A stretch of 64,000 nucleotides of DNA from CBDCTM01 sp965222005. Its GTDB lineage: Bacteria > Bacteroidota > Bacteroidia > Chitinophagales > Saprospiraceae. Under the pieces are notes generated by a model. That model ran no database searches and was not told the origin of the DNA. It saw only the letters and a list, made by a program, of their open reading frames with translations. Each line of letters starts with the position of its first letter. Position 1 is the first letter of the stretch. This document shows, piece by piece, positions 33,982 to 43,240 of the stretch. Location of the stretch: contig OZ244935.1 in the NCBI GenBank assembly GCA_965222005.1, positions 1,364,001 to 1,428,000 on the forward strand, written 5' to 3'. Both the position numbers and the translations under genes were made by a program.

Positions 33982-35367
33982 CTATACGCCAAATTTTTCT
34001 AACCTCCTGTATAATGCCGCCCTCGTCAATCCCAGCTCTTCCGCCGCTCTTGAAATATTGCCCCGATGTTTTTGAATAGCCTTCTGAATGAGTCGCTTTT
34101 CCATTTCTTCCAGGTTTAATGACTCATCATTGCTATGTATCGACGCGGTAATATCTTTGGTAAGTAAAAAGTCGGAAGGTGTTAGCTGACTTCCTTCCGA
34201 AAGAATAACTGCCCGTTCAATGGTATGGCGCAGCTCGCGTACATTGCCCGGCCAATGGTGCCCATCCAGCTTGCGCAAGGCTCCTGGGTGAAAGCACAGC
34301 TCCGGCTTTTGATACTTGCGGGCATATAGTTTCAAAAAGTTTTCGCTAAGCAATGGAATATCACCCTTGCGCGCCCGCAGCGGGGGTAATTTAATTTCTA
34401 CAGTGTTGATCCGGTATAGTAAATCCTGGCGAAATGTTTTTTCCTTTACCATATCGTAAAGCGGCATATTGGTTGCACAAATGAGACGTACATCAATAGG
34501 AATAAGGGTATTAGTACCTACCCTTATGATGTTTCTACTTTGCAGAGAGGTCAGGAGCTTCGCTTGCATAGCAACAGACAAATTACCAATCTCATCCAAA
34601 AACAGGCTCCCGTCAGAAGCAGCCTCAAAGCGCCCTACTCGGTCTTCATGTGCATCGGTAAAAGCTCCTTTAGCATGACCAAAGAGCTCACTTTCAAATA
34701 AGTTGGCGGCTAGTGCCCCCAAATCGACATTGATAAACACTTCATGTTTTCTGGCTGACTGTCGGTGAATAGCCCGTGCTACCAATTCTTTGCCAGTACC
34801 ATTTTCTCCAAGTATGAGTACATTGGCATCCGTTGCAGCTACTTTCTCGATAGTTTTAAAAATGGCTTGCATCGCTGCTGATTGCCCAATAATTTCGCCC
34901 GAAAGTTGGTCAAGCTGCTCGCTTAATGCCTGCTGTTTGTCTTGCAGCTGCTGTACTTCGCGTTCGGAACGGCTGAGCCGAAAAGCTGATTGAAGCGTAG
35001 CAAGCAGCTTTTCATTGCGCCAGGGTTTTTCCACAAAATCCACAGCTCCCTTTTTCAATGCCTGAACAGCAATATCCACATCTGCGTAAGCTGTCATCAT
35101 CACTACTTGTGCAACCGGATACAATTCTTTAACCTTTTCAAGCCACTGAATTCCATCTGAGCCGCTGGTATCGCCTTTACGAAAATTCATATCCAACAAA
35201 ACCAAATCCGGCTTTAGTTGCCTGAGCAATCGAGGGATGTGGAAAGGGTTGTGCTCCGTATACACATGAGCAAAATGCTGCTTGAGTAACAGCTTAAGTG
35301 TGAAAAGAATGTTTTCCTCATCATCCAATATCAATATGGTTGCGTCTGTTTTTTGGACTTTTGCCAT
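33982..35367 (-). CDS. NtrC-family sigma-54-dependent response regulator
   Basis: The 461-residue regulator has three domains. The receiver (10-125) has the acidic pair DDEEN, phosphoacceptor Asp59 in LVLLDMNF, and KPW. The AAA+ domain has Walker A GENGTGKE (187-194), sigma-54 contact motif GAFTDA (234-239; GAFTGA in NtrC), Walker B LFLDEIGN and WPGNVRELRHTIERAV. The C-terminal Fis-type helix-turn-helix is NISRAAEELGLTRAALYRRL. It is transcribed away from the ABC cassette; the 182-bp intergenic region holds paired sites that are its probable targets. It is followed by the cognate kinase gene. Confidence 0.95.
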   Translation of the reverse strand: MAKVQKTDATILILDDEENILFTLKLLLKQHFAHVYTEHNPFHIPRLLRQLKPDLVLLDMNFRKGDTSGSDGIQWLEKVKELYPVAQVVMMTAYADVDIAVQALKKGAVDFVEKPWRNEKLLATLQSAFRLSRSEREVQQLQDKQQALSEQLDQLSGEIIGQSAAMQAIFKTIEKVAATDANVLILGENGTGKELVARAIHRQSARKHEVFINVDLGALAANLFESELFGHAKGAFTDAHEDRVGRFEAASDGSLFLDEIGNLSVAMQAKLLTSLQSRNIIRVGTNTLIPIDVRLICATNMPLYDMVKEKTFRQDLLYRINTVEIKLPPLRARKGDIPLLSENFLKLYARKYQKPELCFHPGALRKLDGHHWPGNVRELRHTIERAVILSEGSQLTPSDFLLTKDITASIHSNDESLNLEEMEKRLIQKAIQKHRGNISRAAEELGLTRAALYRRLEKFGV

Positions 35368-35407
35368 TTTTTAAATATTTCGAACGATAACCAAAGTTAG
35401 CCAATAG

Positions 35408-35423
35408 TGTTCAAAATCGGACA
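35408..35423. promoter_or_regulatory. Upstream activator site 1 (TGTTC-N6-GGACA)
   Basis: TGTTC AAAATC GGACA is a 16-bp near-palindrome. Its twin lies exactly 22 bp downstream, two helical turns, as expected for activator dimers on one face of DNA. It is 41 bp upstream of the sigma-54 activator gene, between that gene and the ABC cassette. Binding is inferred. Confidence 0.6.
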
Positions 35424-35429
35424 CTCTAC

Positions 35430-35445
35430 TGTTCGCTTTTGGACA
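35430..35445. promoter_or_regulatory. Upstream activator site 2 (TGTTC-N6-GGACA)
   Basis: TGTTC GCTTTT GGACA has the same arms and spacer length as site 1, with a different spacer sequence. Conserved arms with a diverged spacer is what a protein-binding site would show. A third TGTTC half-site follows at 35451-35455, 21 bp on. Confidence 0.6.
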
Positions 35446-35506
35446 ATTGCTGTTCAGGAATAAAAAAACAATTGCATAAACGCCTGAAAATCAAAAAGTT
35501 GCAAAT

Positions 35507-35523
35507 TTGGCATGGCTGTTTTA
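35507..35523 (+). promoter_or_regulatory. Partial sigma-54-like promoter for the ABC cassette
   Basis: TTGGCATG at 35507-35514 matches the -24 element (TTGGCACG) in 7 of 8 positions. The -12 region at the correct distance is TTTTA where TTGCA is expected, so the critical GC is absent. It is 27 bp before the ATG at 35550 and about 70 bp past the activator sites. Confidence 0.35.
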
Positions 35524-35549
35524 TCATAATAAACTAAACGTCACAACAC

Positions 35550-36800
35550 ATGGACAAAAAGATTAAGAAGAAAATCTGGACCTGGCAGCGAATCACCCTC
35601 CTGGCAGTTGGTGGTATTGCTGTTTTCTTTTTGATCAACAATTTTTTTCAAAATGCAGGAGTATCGAAGCTCAATGTACTTACCGAGCGCCTCTTAATTG
35701 ATACGGTGCATCAAGGCGTATTCCAGGAATATATTCCCGTTACAGGCGTAGTGCAACCTATTAAAACGGTATTGATTGATGCTGTTGAAGGTGGAAAGGT
35801 CGAGGAAAAACTGGTAGAAGACGGAACCAGAGTAGTAAAGGGACAAGCTATTCTTCGCCTATCCAACCCTGACCTCGTATCCAATTTCCTCAATCAAGAG
35901 GCTAATATTGTTGCGCAAATCAACCAAATACGCAATACTTCATTGCTCATGGAGCAGCAAAGTCTCAACCTCCGTGAACAAGCACTCAACGTAGATTATC
36001 AGATCGATCTGACTAGCAACCGACTTCGGCGCAACAGGGAGTTGCATGCAGGCGGAGTGATTTCGAAAGTAGAGCTGGAAGAAATGGAGGCAGAATTTAA
36101 AAACCTTCAGCGCCGCCGAAAAATGCTGGCTGCAACTATCGCTAAAGACAGCCTATATCAGGATTTGCAACAAGATCAGATGAAAAATTCTCTTGATCTG
36201 ATGAATCGGAATCTCGAAATCACCCGCCAGAGTCTGGACAACCTCAGCGTTAAATCACCCATTAATGGTCAGCTTTCAGGGCTCAGTTTGGAAATTGGTG
36301 AATTGGTAACTCAGGGAGAAAATATTGCGCAAGTGGATGACCTGTCTAACTTTAAAGTGCGGGTACGTATCGATGAGTTTTATATTTCTCGCATCTTTTT
36401 GGAGCAGGAAGGTAGCTTCCAGTTTGCAGGTAAATTCTATCAATTGACAATCAACAAGATTTATCCACAAGTAGTCAATGGCACCTTCGAAGCCGATATG
36501 GTATTTGTTGGTGATGTGCCGGAAGGCATCAAGCGTGGTCAGTCGGTGTCGGTCAAGCTTGAGCTAAGCGCTGAAGAGCAGGCTTTGCTATTGGCTCGTG
36601 GCGGTTTCTACCAAACAACCGGAGGCAATTGGGTGTACGTGATCGATCCCGCTAGTGGTAATGCAAAGAAACTGTCGATTCGTGTGGGCCGACAAAACCC
36701 TAATTATTATGAAGTGCTGGAAGGCCTGCAAAAAGGTGATCTGGTAATTGTATCAAGCTATGACAACTTTGGCGATAAGGATGTGCTGGTATTGAAGTAG
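35550..36800 (+). CDS. Periplasmic adaptor (HlyD/MacA-like membrane-fusion) protein
   Basis: The 416-residue protein has a short basic cytoplasmic tail, a single membrane helix (about 16-33, ITLLAVGGIAVFFLINNFF), a lipoyl-like half (VKSPINGQLSGLSLEIGELV is the C-terminal half) and a long helical hairpin between (about 125-235, NLQRRRKMLAATIAKDSLYQ). A beta-barrel and membrane-proximal domain end it. Such proteins connect MacB-type permeases with the outer membrane. It heads the cassette of two ATPases and four permeases. Confidence 0.92.
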   Translation: MDKKIKKKIWTWQRITLLAVGGIAVFFLINNFFQNAGVSKLNVLTERLLIDTVHQGVFQEYIPVTGVVQPIKTVLIDAVEGGKVEEKLVEDGTRVVKGQAILRLSNPDLVSNFLNQEANIVAQINQIRNTSLLMEQQSLNLREQALNVDYQIDLTSNRLRRNRELHAGGVISKVELEEMEAEFKNLQRRRKMLAATIAKDSLYQDLQQDQMKNSLDLMNRNLEITRQSLDNLSVKSPINGQLSGLSLEIGELVTQGENIAQVDDLSNFKVRVRIDEFYISRIFLEQEGSFQFAGKFYQLTINKIYPQVVNGTFEADMVFVGDVPEGIKRGQSVSVKLELSAEEQALLLARGGFYQTTGGNWVYVIDPASGNAKKLSIRVGRQNPNYYEVLEGLQKGDLVIVSSYDNFGDKDVLVLK

Positions 36801-36890
36801 AGGGTTATGGTATGGAGCAACGTATGCAACAGGCCTAAACTTTTCACCACATCCCTTACGCACTACCTCATTTAAATAAAATAAAAATCC

Positions 36891-37577
36891 ATGATAAAAA
36901 CAGTAAATCTCAGCAAAATTTACCGCACTGACGAGGTCGAAACTACGGCGCTCAACGAAGTATCTATTGATATTAAAGACGGTGAATTCGTGTCGGTGAT
37001 GGGCCCTTCGGGTTGTGGCAAATCTACATTGCTCAATGTATTGGGCATGATCGACAACCCAAGTGGTGGCGAATATTTTTTTAATGGTAGTGAGGTAGGA
37101 AACTTGCCGGAGCGGAAGCGGGCAAATGTACGCAAACACAATTTGGGTTTTGTATTCCAAAGCTTCAATCTCATCGACGAGCTCACGGTATTCGAAAATG
37201 TAGAACTGCCAATGTTGTACACCAAGGTGCCTTCCGCCGAACGCAAGCAGCGGGTGGAAGAACTGCTGGAAGGTATGAATATCATGCACCGGCGCAATCA
37301 TTTTCCCCAACAGCTATCGGGTGGGCAGCAGCAGCGTGTAGCGGTAGCGCGAGCTATCGTCAACCGCCCAAAATTGATATTGGCTGATGAGCCTACCGGC
37401 AACCTCGACTCTGCCAATGGTGATGAGGTGATGAAAATATTGAGTGAGCTCCATGCCGCTGGTACAACTATCCTTATGGTGACACACTCGCAGTATTGTG
37501 CTGAATTTGGCAACCGCATTATCCGTATGCTCGACGGGCAGGTGGTGACCGAGAATGTGGTAAAACAGTATTTGTAG
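36891..37577 (+). CDS. ABC transporter ATPase, MacB/LolD type (copy 1)
   Basis: The 228-residue nucleotide-binding protein has every canonical element: Walker A GPSGCGKST (38-46), Q-loop FVFQSFNLIDEL, signature LSGGQQQR (142-149), Walker B LILADEP (162-168), D-loop NLDS and the switch His in VTHS. It would power permeases of the MacB/FtsX type, which use ATP for mechanotransmission rather than transport across the membrane. It follows the adaptor gene by 90 bp. Confidence 0.95.
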   Translation: MIKTVNLSKIYRTDEVETTALNEVSIDIKDGEFVSVMGPSGCGKSTLLNVLGMIDNPSGGEYFFNGSEVGNLPERKRANVRKHNLGFVFQSFNLIDELTVFENVELPMLYTKVPSAERKQRVEELLEGMNIMHRRNHFPQQLSGGQQQRVAVARAIVNRPKLILADEPTGNLDSANGDEVMKILSELHAAGTTILMVTHSQYCAEFGNRIIRMLDGQVVTENVVKQYL

Positions 37578-37664
37578 CTGGCTATATCGGAGCAGCAGAG
37601 AATCGAATAAATGGGCTCAGCCGCTTAATTAGCTTTCTACATCTTTCACTAAATCCTTAACGCC

Positions 37665-38363
37665 ATGATACAATTAAATAACATCGAACGATATTACAAA
37701 TCTGGTTTCCAAAAAACCTGGGTGCTCAAAGACATCAATCTCAAAGTAGCGGAAGGAGAGTTTGTTACTGTAATGGGACCTAGCGGCTCGGGCAAATCTA
37801 CATTGCTCAATATTATCGGCATGCTCGATCAAGCCAGTAATGGGTCATATCTTTTTTTGGATGAACCGGTCCACAAATTCAATGAACGCAAGCGTACTGA
37901 TTTGCACAAGCACTATCTCGGTTTTGTATTTCAGGCTTATCACCTGATCGACGACCTGACGGTATATGAAAACATCGAAACGCCACTATTGTATCGTGGA
38001 GTAAAAGGTAAGGAGCGCAAATCAATGGTCGCGGAGATGTTGGATCGTTTCAACATGGTGGCCAAAAAAAACCTCTTCCCCAATCAGCTTTCCGGTGGCC
38101 AACAGCAACTCGTAGGGGTAGCTCGTGCAATCATCGGGCGGCCCAAGCTGCTGTTGGCTGACGAGCCAACAGGCAATTTGCATTCCCGACAAGGGGAAGC
38201 AATCATGGATTTGTTTACACAACTTCATCAGGATGGTATGACAATTATCCAGGTAACACACTCGGAGAAAAATGCACAATATGGTGAGCGGATCATCTGC
38301 CTCGAAGACGGATTTATTCGGGAAGATTATAGTGTAGAAAAGCAAGTAACAAATGACTTCTAG
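37665..38363 (+). CDS. ABC transporter ATPase, MacB/LolD type (copy 2, altered D-loop)
   Basis: The 232-residue ATPase parallels copy 1: Walker A GPSGSGKST (38-46), FVFQAYHLIDDL, signature LSGGQQQL (142-149), Walker B LLLADEP and VTHSEKNAQYGERI with the switch His. It differs in two places. The signature ends in Leu where copy 1 has Arg, and the D-loop reads NLHS where copy 1 has NLDS. All catalytic residues remain, so ATPase activity is expected. The pair may be alternatives for the four permeases or form a heterodimer. Confidence 0.94.
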   Translation: MIQLNNIERYYKSGFQKTWVLKDINLKVAEGEFVTVMGPSGSGKSTLLNIIGMLDQASNGSYLFLDEPVHKFNERKRTDLHKHYLGFVFQAYHLIDDLTVYENIETPLLYRGVKGKERKSMVAEMLDRFNMVAKKNLFPNQLSGGQQQLVGVARAIIGRPKLLLADEPTGNLHSRQGEAIMDLFTQLHQDGMTIIQVTHSEKNAQYGERIICLEDGFIREDYSVEKQVTNDF

Positions 38364-38429
38364 CCATTATTGGTTTACGGTTTTCAAGTTGTTGAAACTC
38401 TGATTATTAACAGCCTTTCATACAAAGAG

Positions 38430-40838
38430 ATGCTAAAAAATCATATTAAAATAGCCTTGCGTAGTTTGTTGAAAAACAAATTGTTTACAACCATTAAGCT
38501 GGTGAGCCTGACTTTTGGACTAACAGCCTTTTTATTGATGAGTCTCTATCTGCACCATGAAACTTCGTTTGATACTTTTCATGAAAAAAGAGAACGGATC
38601 GCCCGCGTCATCATGGAGGTGAAGTCGGGAGGAGAATTGGAGCGAAATATATCTGTAACAGGAAATAAAGTGGCGCCCTCTTTTCGTGAAGACTTTCCGG
38701 AAGTCGAAAAGGCAGTTCGGGTTATAAAATATGAAAACGTCGTTCAACACAATGACTTGCTTTTCGAAGAGCCCAACTTCTATTATGCGGACTCTTCCTT
38801 TTTCGACATATTTACACTTCCGCTACTGAAAGGCAACTCCCACACTGCCCTCAATGGTCCCAATAAAGTGGTGGTCAGTACAAAGGTAGCTCAAAAATAT
38901 TTCGGAACCCAGTCACCTGTAGGTAAAAAAATAAATGTATCGAACCGGATTGGTTTTCAGGTTACGGGAGTCTTTGCCCCTACTCCTTCGACATCTAAAA
39001 TGCAACCCGACTTTATCGCTTCCTTCACTACATTGAGAGATGCCCGGCCAGAGCGGTCCAGTTGGAGGAATGCCAACTATGCCACCTTCGTTTTATTGCA
39101 TTCCGGGGCAAGCCTGGAAGCCATTAACCAAAAAATTCCCGAATATATGGCAGCACGTACCAACGAAACGGGAATGGAAGGAGAGGATTATTTAACTTAT
39201 CGACTTGAGCCGCTTACTGATATCCATTTGCGTTCGGAAGCACCAGGTAATTTTGTACCCAATGGCGATATCCGATACATTTATATCCTGGGCCTCGTGG
39301 CTTTTTTGATCTTATTGATTGGTGCCATCACCTATGTCAACCTGACCACCGCTCAAAGCACCGAACGCGCCAAAGAAATCGGAGTGCAGAAAGTATTGGG
39401 GATTAGCCGCAGACAGTTGTTCGGACAACACATTGGCGAAGCCACCGTTATGACGGGCATTGCTCTCTTTGGCAGTATAGGTCTAACAACATTACTATTA
39501 CCAGGGTTCAATCGTTTGATCGACCGGTCGCTGACTTGGGAACCTCTGTTTCACCCTCTCGCCATAGTTGCCATATTGGGATTCGGTCTTTTGATTAGCT
39601 TTTTGGCAGGGGCCTATCCAGCACTGGTGGTATCGAAGTTCAAACCTGCTATCGTTTTAAAAGGGAGGTATAAATCGTCATCATCCGGGTCATGGCTTCA
39701 AAACTCGTTGATCGTTTTGCAGTTTGGTATCTCGGTATTCCTAATCATTTGCACAATAGTGCTGCATCGGCAGCTCAATTTTATCCAGAACAAAAAGCTG
39801 GGATACGATAAAGACCATGTGTTGGTGCTTCCTTCTGACAGAACGATAGTCAATAAGATCGATGTTTTCAAAACAGAATTTTTACAACACAAAGACATCC
39901 ATGTCATGAGCCTGGCATACGAATCGCCGGTGGATATAAATGGCGGATACACCATCAGCAATAGCGTAGATGATGGCGGTGGCAAACCCGTTACCGCCAT
40001 TCCAGTAGATGAAGATTTTGTGAAAACAATAGGCATACAAATGGTGGCGGGAACTGGTTTGAATAGAGCCGACAACGAGTTGGTTGCCCGCATATACCGT
40101 CGGGAGGATACCCTATCTGCATTGCCCATTTTGATCAATGAAGCACAATGTGCTGCTTTTGGGTGGAAACCTGAAGAAGCCATCGATCAATACGTTGGGT
40201 TTAAAGGCAAAGCCCAGATCAAAGGCGTTTTCAATAACTTCCATTTTACCTCTCTGCATGAACCGGTCAGCAACTTGGTCGTATTCCCCTCCGGAGGATG
40301 GGGGCGTACTTTGCTTGTGAAAATCGGCAGACAGGATATTGCCGAAGTTCTTTCTTTTCTGGAAAACAAATGGACACAGCTTGCTCCGCACCGGCCCTTT
40401 AGCTATCATTTTCTGGACGAGGAGTTCGAACAAATGTATGGCTCCGAGCGGCAGACTACACAGTTGGTTACCACTTGCTCGATATTGGCGATCCTGCTGG
40501 CTTGCCTGGGTTTATTCGGCATAGCCACATATCATATCATCCAACGTACCAAGGAGATCGGGATTCGGAAAGTGCTAGGAGCGACGACTACAAACATATT
40601 GTTTTTGTTTTCTAAAAACTTTTTGCTTTTGGTGTTTTTAGGGCTGCTGGTTGCTATACCGTTTTCCTGGTATCTGATGGAGCCGTGGCTTCGGGATTTT
40701 GCATACAGAATTGACTTGAAGTGGTGGATGTTCATTTTACCAGGAGTATTGGTGATTACTGTGGCTTTTTTAACAATAAGTGTTCAATCACTTCGAGCCG
40801 CGCTGAATAATCCAGTGGAGAGCCTGCGGTCGGAATAG
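38430..40838 (+). CDS. MacB/FtsX-type ABC permease (1 of 4)
   Basis: The start at ATG 38430 (MLKNHIKIALRSLLKNKLFT) gives 802 residues with the family N-terminus; the longer frame from 38370 adds a non-conserved stretch. The layout is one N-terminal helix, a MacB periplasmic core domain, FtsX-type three-helix block at about 280-400 (TYVNLTTAQSTERAKEIGVQ), one helix near 435, a second periplasmic domain and a C-terminal FtsX block with KEIGIRKVLGATTTNILFLF. Eight membrane spans are likely. The last residues are NPVESLRSE, as in the next three permeases. Confidence 0.92.
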   Translation: MLKNHIKIALRSLLKNKLFTTIKLVSLTFGLTAFLLMSLYLHHETSFDTFHEKRERIARVIMEVKSGGELERNISVTGNKVAPSFREDFPEVEKAVRVIKYENVVQHNDLLFEEPNFYYADSSFFDIFTLPLLKGNSHTALNGPNKVVVSTKVAQKYFGTQSPVGKKINVSNRIGFQVTGVFAPTPSTSKMQPDFIASFTTLRDARPERSSWRNANYATFVLLHSGASLEAINQKIPEYMAARTNETGMEGEDYLTYRLEPLTDIHLRSEAPGNFVPNGDIRYIYILGLVAFLILLIGAITYVNLTTAQSTERAKEIGVQKVLGISRRQLFGQHIGEATVMTGIALFGSIGLTTLLLPGFNRLIDRSLTWEPLFHPLAIVAILGFGLLISFLAGAYPALVVSKFKPAIVLKGRYKSSSSGSWLQNSLIVLQFGISVFLIICTIVLHRQLNFIQNKKLGYDKDHVLVLPSDRTIVNKIDVFKTEFLQHKDIHVMSLAYESPVDINGGYTISNSVDDGGGKPVTAIPVDEDFVKTIGIQMVAGTGLNRADNELVARIYRREDTLSALPILINEAQCAAFGWKPEEAIDQYVGFKGKAQIKGVFNNFHFTSLHEPVSNLVVFPSGGWGRTLLVKIGRQDIAEVLSFLENKWTQLAPHRPFSYHFLDEEFEQMYGSERQTTQLVTTCSILAILLACLGLFGIATYHIIQRTKEIGIRKVLGATTTNILFLFSKNFLLLVFLGLLVAIPFSWYLMEPWLRDFAYRIDLKWWMFILPGVLVITVAFLTISVQSLRAALNNPVESLRSE

Positions 40839-40860
40839 TGTGTAAAAACAAAAATTAATT

Positions 40861-43209
40861 ATGCTTAAAAATTATCTTAAAATCGCATTGCGCAATCTAT
40901 ATAAACAGCGCATTCATTCCGGAATCAACCTCTTTGGACTGGCACTTGGTTTGGCTGGCACCATCCTCATTGCTCTGTGGATCAACCGGGAGTTGAGCGT
41001 CAACCAGTTCCACGAACACAAGTCGGAATTGTTCCGCATTTTGGAACATCAATCCTACGGCGATGATATTTTCACCTTTGCTGCCACACCTGGCCCTCTG
41101 GCTGCAAAACTGAAAGCGGATTTTCCGGAAATCACTCATGCAAGCCGAGTAGGTTGGGGCAACCGTGCACTGCTAAGCTATAACGGACAGTCCTTTTTCG
41201 AACGTGGGCGTTATGTCGATTCTGACTTTTTGAAAATATTTACTTTCCCACTTTTACAAGGCAATCCCGAAACGGCACTTTCCGAACCCAACAGTATTGT
41301 GCTGGGAAAAGAGTTGGCAGAAAAATACTTTGTAGGAGAGCAAGCTGTTGGCAAAATGATCCAACTTGACAACAATGTGGAATTTAAAGTAACCGGAGTT
41401 TTGGGTGACCTCCCGGAAAATTCTAGCATTCAATTCGACTTCTTACTCCCCTTTGAAAATTTCGAGAAAAAAAATGACTGGGTCACTACCTGGGATAATA
41501 ATGGTATTTTGACCTACTTCCGGGTGCAGCCCGGCATTTCCAACTCCCAGATCACCGAAAAGGTCAAAAAGGTGGTTGCTGAAAACGGACAAGAAAACGT
41601 CGAACTCATTGCCCAACCTCTTGCCGACTGGTACTTGCGCAACGATTATAAAGATGGGGCGCTCCAGGGCGGTCGCATCCGTACCGTTCGGCTTTTTGGC
41701 ATCATCGCCATTTTTATTCTGCTAATCGGTTGCATTAATTTCATGAATTTATCCACCGCCAAATCGTCCATAAGGTCGCTGGAAGTAGGTGTCCGCAAAG
41801 TTCTGGGCGGCACTCGTCAATTATTGGCCGGACAGTTTTTGGCCGAGTCAATAGTAATGGTTGTGTTTGCCTTTGTTATGGGTTTGCTTTTTGCCTGGCT
41901 GGCTTTACCTTATTTCAACGAACTTTTCGATCTCGAGCTAAGCTTGTCTTCAGCAAGTTCCCGATTTTGGCTGATGGTGCTTTCAATTGTACTATTGACG
42001 GGTTTGGTGGCAGGTACCTATCCTGCGTTTTTCATGTCAGGCTTTCAACCCATCAAGGTATTGAAAGGATTGGTGCGAAAAGATGGTGGTGCTCCCCGGT
42101 TGCGGAAAGGCTTGGTAATTTTACAGTTTACCATTTCCGTATTTCTCATAATCAGCACCTTGGTCATCTACAAGCAAATAGAGATGATCAAATCCAACAA
42201 CCTGGGCTACGACAAAGAAAATCTGCTCTTTGTTCCGGTCAATGGTACCCTTTGGGATAAATATGAAACGATCAAAACAGAGCTTTTACAGTTGCCCGTC
42301 GTGTCGAGTGTGTCAGCAACCAATGGCTATATCCACTCCTGGGGCAACAATACTTCCAACGTAGGTTGGGAAGGGAAAAACTCCGAAGAGTCGATCTTGT
42401 TTCAGACTATTCCGGTCAGTTATGATTTTGTGAAAACAATCGGAGCTACCTTGAAAGACGGTCGAGATTTTTCGCCGGACTTTCCCTCTGACTCGACCAA
42501 TTTCCTGATTAATGAAACGGCCGCCCAACTTATGGGTATGGACGACCCTGTGGGTCAAAGCATATCACTTTGGGATCAGTCCGGTCAGATCGTCGGCCTA
42601 CTCAATGATTTTCATGTAGGATCCCTTCATCAAAACCAGGACCCCGTGATTTTATTTATGGCTCCCTGGAAAAACTTTATCTATATCCGCACCCAGTCCG
42701 GCAATGATTTGGCAGCGACACTGGCATCGCTGGAACAAGTATTCAGCAAGCATAATCCAGCCTATCCTTTTGAATATCATTTCACCGATCAGAAATACGA
42801 AGAGCTTCACCGTACGGAATTGCGCACAGGTGTATTGGCCAAAGTCTTTTCCTTCCTGGGCATATTTGTTTCTTGTCTCGGACTGTTTGGATTGGCAGCC
42901 TTTTCTGCTGAGCAACGCCGCAAGGAAATTGGCATCCGAAAAGTGCTGGGTGCTTCAGTATTCAACCTGATTGGTTTAATGTCGAAAGATTTTATCCGGC
43001 TGGTATTAGTTTCCATTATTATTGCAGCTCCCATTGCCTATTATTTTATGAACAACTGGTTGCAAGATTTTGCCCACCGTATTGACATCCACTGGAGTAT
43101 GATTGCTCTGGCAGGCGTGGTTGCTATTGTGATTGCAGCCTTGACGGTGGGGATGCAAAGCATGCGGGCAGCATTGGTTAACCCTGTAACTTCATTGCAA
43201 AGCGAATAA
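40861..43209 (+). CDS. MacB/FtsX-type ABC permease (2 of 4)
   Basis: The 782-residue protein has the same duplicated layout as the first: MLKNYLKIALRNLYKQRIHS at the N-terminus, MacB-like periplasmic core, FNFMNLSTAKSS-type first FtsX block near 290 (here INFMNLSTAKSSIRSLEVGV), and a C-terminal FtsX block with RRKEIGIRKVLGASVFNLIG and NNWLQDFAHRIDIHW. It lies 22 bp after permease 1 and ends NPVTSLQSE. Identity to the other copies is clear by eye in the membrane parts and weak in the periplasmic parts, as expected if the latter set specificity. Confidence 0.93.
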   Translation: MLKNYLKIALRNLYKQRIHSGINLFGLALGLAGTILIALWINRELSVNQFHEHKSELFRILEHQSYGDDIFTFAATPGPLAAKLKADFPEITHASRVGWGNRALLSYNGQSFFERGRYVDSDFLKIFTFPLLQGNPETALSEPNSIVLGKELAEKYFVGEQAVGKMIQLDNNVEFKVTGVLGDLPENSSIQFDFLLPFENFEKKNDWVTTWDNNGILTYFRVQPGISNSQITEKVKKVVAENGQENVELIAQPLADWYLRNDYKDGALQGGRIRTVRLFGIIAIFILLIGCINFMNLSTAKSSIRSLEVGVRKVLGGTRQLLAGQFLAESIVMVVFAFVMGLLFAWLALPYFNELFDLELSLSSASSRFWLMVLSIVLLTGLVAGTYPAFFMSGFQPIKVLKGLVRKDGGAPRLRKGLVILQFTISVFLIISTLVIYKQIEMIKSNNLGYDKENLLFVPVNGTLWDKYETIKTELLQLPVVSSVSATNGYIHSWGNNTSNVGWEGKNSEESILFQTIPVSYDFVKTIGATLKDGRDFSPDFPSDSTNFLINETAAQLMGMDDPVGQSISLWDQSGQIVGLLNDFHVGSLHQNQDPVILFMAPWKNFIYIRTQSGNDLAATLASLEQVFSKHNPAYPFEYHFTDQKYEELHRTELRTGVLAKVFSFLGIFVSCLGLFGLAAFSAEQRRKEIGIRKVLGASVFNLIGLMSKDFIRLVLVSIIIAAPIAYYFMNNWLQDFAHRIDIHWSMIALAGVVAIVIAALTVGMQSMRAALVNPVTSLQSE

Positions 43210-43240
43210 TGTACTTGTCGTACTTCATAAAATAAATACC

